From positions 1-9,121 of the forward strand of contig DATFWK010000012.1 of the NCBI GenBank assembly GCA_035259345.1: a stretch of DNA of 9,121 nucleotides, written 5' to 3'. Origin of the DNA: DATFWK01 sp035259345 (GTDB lineage Bacteria > Actinomycetota > Thermoleophilia > Miltoncostaeales > Miltoncostaeaceae). A model generated the notes under the pieces. The model was not told the DNA's origin, did not search any database, and worked only from the letters and a program-made list of their open reading frames with translations. Made by a program: the position numbers and the translations under genes. Of this stretch, positions 5,579-9,121 are shown in pieces. The stretch's first letter is position 1, and every line of letters begins with the position of its first letter.

Positions 5579-7210
5579 ATGAAGATCCGCTACATCGAGC
5601 CGAAGCCCCGCGGGGCGACGATCTACGAGATCGCGAACCTCCCCAAGCTCGGCCTGCCACTCCTGGCGGCCTGCGTGCGCGAGGAGGATCCGTCTGCCGA
5701 CCAATGGATCTACTGCGAGCTGATCTCGGGCGTCGAGGTGGACTGGGACGACGTCGAGAGCGCCGACCTCGTGTGCATCTCGACGACCACCAACACGACG
5801 GTCGACGGCTACCTCTACGCGGAGCGCCTGCGCGCGAAGGGGATCCCGGTCGTGATCGGCGGCTCGCACGTCACGTTCATGGCGCGCGAGGCGCTCAAGC
5901 ACGCGGACTTCGTCATCCGCCGCGAGGGCCACGTCGGCTTCCTCCAGCTCGTCGACTGGCTGCGCCGCGGCGGCGCGCGCGAGGAGCTGCACGGCGTGCT
6001 CGGGCTCTCATGGATCGACGACGAGGGCGCCCAGGTCGACAACCCCGAGGCCCCGCCGGCCTCGAGCGAGGACCTCGACGAGCTGCCGTTCCCCGCGCTC
6101 GCCCTCGTCGAGGGTCACGAGCGGATGGCCACGTACCCGCTGATGATGAAGTGGGGCTGTCCCTACGACTGCAACTTCTGCTCGGTCATCAAGATGTTCG
6201 GGCGCAAGCTCCGCAGCCGCTCGGTCGAGAACGTGATGCACGAGCTGCGCCTGGCGAAGCCCGAGCGGGTGTTCTTCTACGACGACATCTTCATCGTCGA
6301 CAAGCGGCACTCGAAGGAGCTCTTCCGGGCGATGATCGACGAGGGCATCACGCCGCTCTGGACCGCGCAGATCCGGGCCGACTCGCTCTACAAGTCGAAG
6401 ACCACCCTCGAGCCCGACCACGAGCTGCTGTCGCTCATGCGCGACTCGGGCTGCTACATGGTCTACGTCGGCTTCGAGAGCATCACGCAGGAGGGCCTCG
6501 ACGCCTACAACAAGAAGCAGAAGGTCGAGCACATCACGACGTCGATCAAGCTGCTCCACGACTACGGCATCCGCGTGCACGGGATGTTCGTGGTCGGCGC
6601 CGACACGGACACGCCGGAGACCGTCCGCGCGACCGTCGACTTCGCGATCCACCACCGGATCGACACGATCCAGATGATGATGCTGACGACGCTCCCGGGG
6701 ACGTCGTTCGACCTGCAGATGCGGGCCGACGGGCGGGTGCTGACCGACGACTACTCGCTCTACGACGGCCACCACTGCATCATCACGCCGAAGCTCATGA
6801 CCCCGTACGAGCTCCAGATGGAGACCTGGAAGGGGATGCTGCGCTTCTACTCGTCGAAGGGCTACAGGCCGATGTTCCGGCGCGCGATCCTCGCGAACCT
6901 CGGGCGCATCGCGGGGGTCGCCCTGCGCGAATGGCGCTTCACGCTGCGGCTGCCGCAGCTGACGTTGCTCGCCGCGTCCGGACGTGGCGGGGAGGCGCGA
7001 CGGCTCTTCCGCACGAAGCTCTCGTCGGGCACCGTCCGCTTCATCATGGACCGCTTCGGCGTCCCCGGCTTCCGGGTCTACGGGCGCAAGCAGCTCCTGA
7101 AATTCCCGCATCAGCCCGAGTCGATGCGCTACGTGGAGGAGATCAAGCGCATGCCGGCCTTCAAGCCGCCGGAGCGCCCCGACTCGCTCAAGGTCCTGAC
7201 CCCCTCATGA
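5579..7210 (+). CDS. B12-binding-domain radical SAM enzyme of unknown substrate
   Basis: A 543-residue protein. Residues 1 to about 165 look like a cobalamin-binding Rossmann domain: S-T-T-T near 63-66 and G-G-S-H near 98-101, followed by E-A-L-x-x-A-D-F-V-I-R-x-E-G-H. It lacks the D-x-H-x-x-G lower-ligand motif, as many radical SAM relatives do. The radical SAM core starts with C194-x3-C198-x2-C201 (WGCPYDCNFCS), which binds the 4Fe-4S cluster. It continues with F-F-Y-D-D near 235 and Y-V-G-F-E-S near 297-302. Residues about 400-543 form a basic C-terminal extension that I cannot assign with confidence; a DUF4070-like region is possible. The overall architecture matches class B (cobalamin-dependent) enzymes that methylate unactivated carbons or rearrange rings, including hopanoid and bacteriochlorophyll enzymes, but no substrate can be named. 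It starts 12 bases after mce, with GAGG upstream, and is probably co-transcribed. Confidence 0.85.
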   Translation: MKIRYIEPKPRGATIYEIANLPKLGLPLLAACVREEDPSADQWIYCELISGVEVDWDDVESADLVCISTTTNTTVDGYLYAERLRAKGIPVVIGGSHVTFMAREALKHADFVIRREGHVGFLQLVDWLRRGGAREELHGVLGLSWIDDEGAQVDNPEAPPASSEDLDELPFPALALVEGHERMATYPLMMKWGCPYDCNFCSVIKMFGRKLRSRSVENVMHELRLAKPERVFFYDDIFIVDKRHSKELFRAMIDEGITPLWTAQIRADSLYKSKTTLEPDHELLSLMRDSGCYMVYVGFESITQEGLDAYNKKQKVEHITTSIKLLHDYGIRVHGMFVVGADTDTPETVRATVDFAIHHRIDTIQMMMLTTLPGTSFDLQMRADGRVLTDDYSLYDGHHCIITPKLMTPYELQMETWKGMLRFYSSKGYRPMFRRAILANLGRIAGVALREWRFTLRLPQLTLLAASGRGGEARRLFRTKLSSGTVRFIMDRFGVPGFRVYGRKQLLKFPHQPESMRYVEEIKRMPAFKPPERPDSLKVLTPS

Positions 7211-7223
7211 GGATGGTGCGGTG

Positions 7224-7445
7224 ATGTCGGAGCGGCGCATGGAGCTGGGCTTCGAGGGCGGCAACGTCCTCAGGCTGACCGTCGACGACCCCGCGGCGCA
7301 GCAGATCGTCGAGAGCCTGCGCGACGGCGGCGGCTGGCGGTCCGTCGAGGCCGTCGAGGGCACCCACTGGATCAACCTGAGCGAGCTCACGTACGTGCGG
7401 CTGGTCCCCGGGGAGCCCGGGCGCGTCGGCTTCGGCGGCGGCTAG
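7224..7445 (+). CDS. Small conserved-looking protein of unknown function
   Basis: A 73-residue protein that I do not recognise. It begins with alternating hydrophobic residues (MELGFEGGNVLRLTVD), followed by a helix-like stretch (AAQQIVESLRDG). Then come G-G-W-R-S-V-E and a W-I-N-L-S-E-L-T-Y-V-R-L strand, and a Gly-rich end. This suggests a small beta-alpha-beta-beta domain. There is no signal peptide, membrane helix or Cys, so it is probably cytoplasmic. Codon use matches its neighbours, and the gene sits in a tight series: 13 bases after the radical SAM stop and 15 bases before ychF. GAGGA at 7209-7213 could serve GTG 7221 (one codon earlier) or ATG 7224; the choice is open. A later ATG at 7239 would start directly at the first strand. 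Confidence 0.65.
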   Translation: MSERRMELGFEGGNVLRLTVDDPAAQQIVESLRDGGGWRSVEAVEGTHWINLSELTYVRLVPGEPGRVGFGGG

Positions 7446-7460
7446 AGGCCCGACGCCGCC

Positions 7461-8537
7461 GTGGAGCTGGGCCTGGTCGGTCTCGCCAATGCCGGCAAGA
7501 CCGCCCTGTTCAACCTCGTGACGGGCGCCTCGGCCGAGGTCGCGCCGTACCCCTTCACCACCCGTGAGCCGCTGCGGGGAGCGGCCGACGTCCCGGATCC
7601 CCGCCTCGACGCGATCGCCGACGCCCAGGACATTCCCCGGCGGGTGCCGGCGCAGGTGCAGGTGGTCGACATCGCCGGGCTGGCGGCCGGGGCCGGGCAG
7701 GGCGAGGGGCTCGGCGGGCAGGCGCTCGGGCGCCTGCGCGAGACCGACGCCCTCGTCCACGTGGTCCGCGCGTTCGCGAACGCCGAGGTCTCGCACCCGC
7801 TGGAGCGGGTCGACCCGCTCGCGGACGCCGAGGCCGTGGACCTCGAGCTGGTGCTGGCCGACCGGGAGCAGGTTGCGCGCCGGGCCGAGCGCACCGCCAA
7901 GGCAGCCCGGGCCGGCGACGCCCAGGCGCGCACGGAGATCGGCCAGCTCGAGGCGCTCGAGACGGCGCTCGACGCCGGGCGCCCGGCGCGGCTGGCCGAG
8001 GACGAGGGGGCCCGGGAGGTCGGGCGGGCGATGGGGCTGCTCTCGGCGAAGCCGGTCCTCTACCTCGCAAACACCGACGACCCGGGTGAGCCGCCGGCCG
8101 TCCTTGCCGGGCATGCGGCCGAGCAGGGCGCCGACGCCCTGGCGCTACCGGTCGCGGTCGAGCTCGAGCTGGCCGGGATGGCGCCGGAGGAGGCGGCCGA
8201 GCTGGCCGGCGAGCTGGGCCTCGGCGACGTGCGCGGCGCCCCGGCACTGGTCGCCGCCGGGTACCGGCTGCTGGACCTCCTCACCTTCTTCACGGGCTCG
8301 GGGCCGCCCGAGGCCCGTGCCTGGCCGGTGCCGCGCGGGACGACCGCCGACCGCGCGGCAGGACGCGTCCACTCGGACATGCAGCGCGGGTTCATCCGCG
8401 CCGAGGTGATCCCGTGGGACCGCCTCGTCGCCGCGGGCTCGTTCGCGAAGGCGCGCGAGTCGGCGGACGTGCGGATGGAGGGGCGCGACTACGTGGTGCA
8501 GGAGGGCGACGTCATCCAGGTCCGCTTCAACGTGTAG
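7461..8537 (+). CDS. ychF: YchF/OLA1-family P-loop NTPase
   Basis: A 358-residue protein, close to the usual YchF length (about 363). YchF is an Obg-related NTPase that prefers ATP, associates with ribosomes and is linked to stress responses. The P-loop is G-L-A-N-A-G-K-T at 7-14 (usually GLPNVGKS). Switch I carries Y-P-F-T-T near 32-36. G3 is D-I-A-G-L at 70-74, followed by the family's G-E-G-L-G-x-Q stretch. The base-recognition motif is N204-T-D-D207 in place of the typical N-x-x-E. The region about 125-190 fits the coiled-coil insert. The C-terminal TGS domain, from about 273, shows F-F-T-G-S-G and R-A-W, then G-F-I-R-A-E-V-I and D-Y-V-V-Q-E-G-D-V-I to the R-F-N-V end. GTG 7461 is chosen because the first strand and P-loop follow at once; GAGG lies 12 bases upstream. 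Confidence 0.93.
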   Translation: MELGLVGLANAGKTALFNLVTGASAEVAPYPFTTREPLRGAADVPDPRLDAIADAQDIPRRVPAQVQVVDIAGLAAGAGQGEGLGGQALGRLRETDALVHVVRAFANAEVSHPLERVDPLADAEAVDLELVLADREQVARRAERTAKAARAGDAQARTEIGQLEALETALDAGRPARLAEDEGAREVGRAMGLLSAKPVLYLANTDDPGEPPAVLAGHAAEQGADALALPVAVELELAGMAPEEAAELAGELGLGDVRGAPALVAAGYRLLDLLTFFTGSGPPEARAWPVPRGTTADRAAGRVHSDMQRGFIRAEVIPWDRLVAAGSFAKARESADVRMEGRDYVVQEGDVIQVRFNV

Positions 8538-8540
8538 GCG

Positions 8541-8555
8541 CGGGGCTTCACCCCG
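8541..8555 (+). terminator. Short hairpin just after ychF
   Basis: CGGGG (8541-8545), loop CTTCA and CCCCG (8551-8555) form a perfect 5-pair stem three bases after the ychF stop. A G-T pair (8540/8556) can extend it. No T-run follows, so termination is uncertain. Confidence 0.35.
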
Positions 8556-8575
8556 TCCGGCCGGCGCGCGAGAAT
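8547..8575 (+). promoter_or_regulatory. Candidate promoter for the secreted-protein gene
   Basis: TTCACC at 8547-8552 (4 of 6 matches to TTGACA) lies 17 bases before GAGAAT at 8570-8575 (4 of 6 to TATAAT). The predicted start, near 8582, leaves a leader of about 19 bases before the ATG at 8601. The -35 overlaps the downstream arm of the hairpin after ychF. Confidence 0.4.
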
Positions 8576-8587
8576 CGGGCACCCGAT
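8574..8587. promoter_or_regulatory. 14-bp inverted repeat at the predicted transcript start
   Basis: ATCGGG (8574-8579) and CCCGAT (8582-8587) are exact inverted arms around a 2-base centre. The site overlaps the end of the candidate -10 and the predicted transcript start, a position typical of a repressor operator. It could also be chance in GC-rich DNA. Confidence 0.25.
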
Positions 8588-8600
8588 CCCGGAGCCTCCG

Positions 8601-9062
8601 ATGCGCCAACGCCGTCTCCTCGCTCTCCTCGCCGCCGCCGCGCTGCTCGTCCCGGCCGCCGGGCCCGCGCTGGGGACCACGCAACGGGCGACCCCGCTGC
8701 CGGTCGCCTCGCCGAAGCGCTTCCTCGCCGACATCCTCGACGCGAAGACGGGGTTCGAGCACTTCAACGCCCGGCTTCAGGAGACGACCGGCCCCGAGGA
8801 CGTCAGGCCGCAGGCGGCGGGCATGCGCCGGGACCTGCACCGGTTCGACGCCGCCGTGCGCCGCCTTCGGACATATCGCCTCCGGAACGCCCGCCTCGAG
8901 CGCCAGCGCGTGGCGATCGCCCGCACCGGCCCGCGCGTTGCCAAGGCCTTCGGCGTGGTCGTCGACGCGGCCGTGGCGAGCGACCTGCAGAAGCTGACGG
9001 CGATCCTGCCGGAGCTGCTCAGCTCGGCGAAGGCGTTCGTCGCCGCGGCGAACACGAAGTAG
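8601..9062 (+). CDS. Small secreted, helical, basic protein of unknown function
   Basis: A 153-residue protein that I do not recognise. Its N-terminus is a textbook signal peptide: R-Q-R-R at 2-5, a hydrophobic core at 6-17, and a probable cleavage site after A-L-G at 23-25. No lipobox Cys is present, and the mature protein of about 128 residues has no Cys at all. The mature part looks almost wholly helical and Arg/Ala-rich, with spaced Leu/Val patterns (for example ARLQETTGPEDVRPQ and RFDAAVRRLRTYRLR). Such small helical exported proteins are common in this group. The ATG at 8601 directly precedes the signal peptide, with only a weak GGAG near 8591-8594. It has its own candidate promoter and probably stands apart from the ychF unit. 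It converges with the gene on the opposite strand at its 3' end. Confidence 0.75.
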   Translation: MRQRRLLALLAAAALLVPAAGPALGTTQRATPLPVASPKRFLADILDAKTGFEHFNARLQETTGPEDVRPQAAGMRRDLHRFDAAVRRLRTYRLRNARLERQRVAIARTGPRVAKAFGVVVDAAVASDLQKLTAILPELLSSAKAFVAAANTK

Positions 9063-9064
9063 GG

Positions 9065-9121
9065 CTAGGCGACGTCCTCGGGCCCCGGGCCCTCCAGCCG
9101 GGCCTTGACGCCGCTCTCGAG
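9065..9121 (-). CDS. C-terminal end of a minus-strand gene, unidentified
   Basis: Read on the minus strand, the frame is open from the right edge to a TAG at 9067-9065, giving 18 residues that end in ARLEGPGPEDVA. The amino-acid make-up and GC-rich third positions look like a real coding end. The stop lies 2 bases beyond the stop of the secreted-protein gene, a common convergent layout. The stretch is too short to identify the product, and it could be a chance open frame. Confidence 0.35.
   Translation of the reverse strand, partial: LESGVKARLEGPGPEDVA

Noticed and set aside
6008..7111. 367-codon minus-strand frame opposite the radical SAM gene
   Set aside because: It is antisense to a strongly supported gene and shows compositional bias only, with no recognisable motif.
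5704..7224. 506-codon plus-strand frame overlapping the radical SAM gene in another frame
   Set aside because: It is an Arg/Ala/Pro-rich shadow of the true frame, which carries the cysteine motif and conserved blocks.
9078..9092. GC-rich self-complementary run near the right edge as a shared terminator
   Set aside because: It falls inside the presumed minus-strand coding end and has no T-run. Such runs are common in DNA this GC-rich.
1..9121. Defence island, biosynthetic cluster, prophage or mobile element
   Set aside because: No transposase, integrase, phage, toxin-antitoxin, nuclease or synthase gene is seen, and base composition is even throughout. The single radical SAM enzyme with no precursor peptide or transporter is not enough to call a biosynthetic cluster.

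Overview
The window is very GC-rich (about 70% by eye), and its genes use G or C at most third codon positions. GTG starts, apparently leaderless promoters and the gene set (two-domain ThyX homologue, DUF1385 protein, short nicotinate phosphoribosyltransferase, methylmalonyl-CoA epimerase) point to a high-GC actinobacterium. Thermoleophilia (Gaiellales/Solirubrobacterales) is my best guess, but this is inference from protein flavour and not a database result. Nothing looks like a prophage, transposon, CRISPR array or RNA gene. The region reads as ordinary chromosome, densely packed on the + strand.

Layout. (1) 1-1257: the 3' part of a long, two-domain FAD-dependent thymidylate synthase (ThyX) family gene, cut by the left edge. 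(2) 1277-3626: a tight three-gene unit encoding a DUF1385 membrane protein, a small SRPBCC/START-like protein and nicotinate phosphoribosyltransferase. The last two overlap by ATGA, and a possible leaderless promoter sits just before the first. (3) 3731-5083: a single gene for an ECF sigma factor that continues through a predicted membrane helix into a long Ser/Gly/Pro-rich tail. (4) 5135-8537: a second unit with methylmalonyl-CoA epimerase, a B12-binding-type radical SAM enzyme, a 73-residue unknown protein and the P-loop NTPase YchF. It again has a possible leaderless promoter at its head. (5) 8601-9062: a small secreted helical protein with its own candidate promoter. (6) 9065-9121: the probable C-terminal end of a gene on the minus strand, converging on the secreted-protein gene.

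Most genes look like housekeeping or accessory metabolism: dTMP synthesis, NAD salvage, the propionyl-/methylmalonyl-CoA route and ribosome-associated YchF. The points most worth a second look are the membrane-tethered sigma factor with no separate anti-sigma gene beside it, the ThyX homologue whose signature motifs are split between its two halves, and the unassigned radical SAM enzyme with its small unknown neighbour. I did not find convincing evidence of a wholly new multi-gene system.
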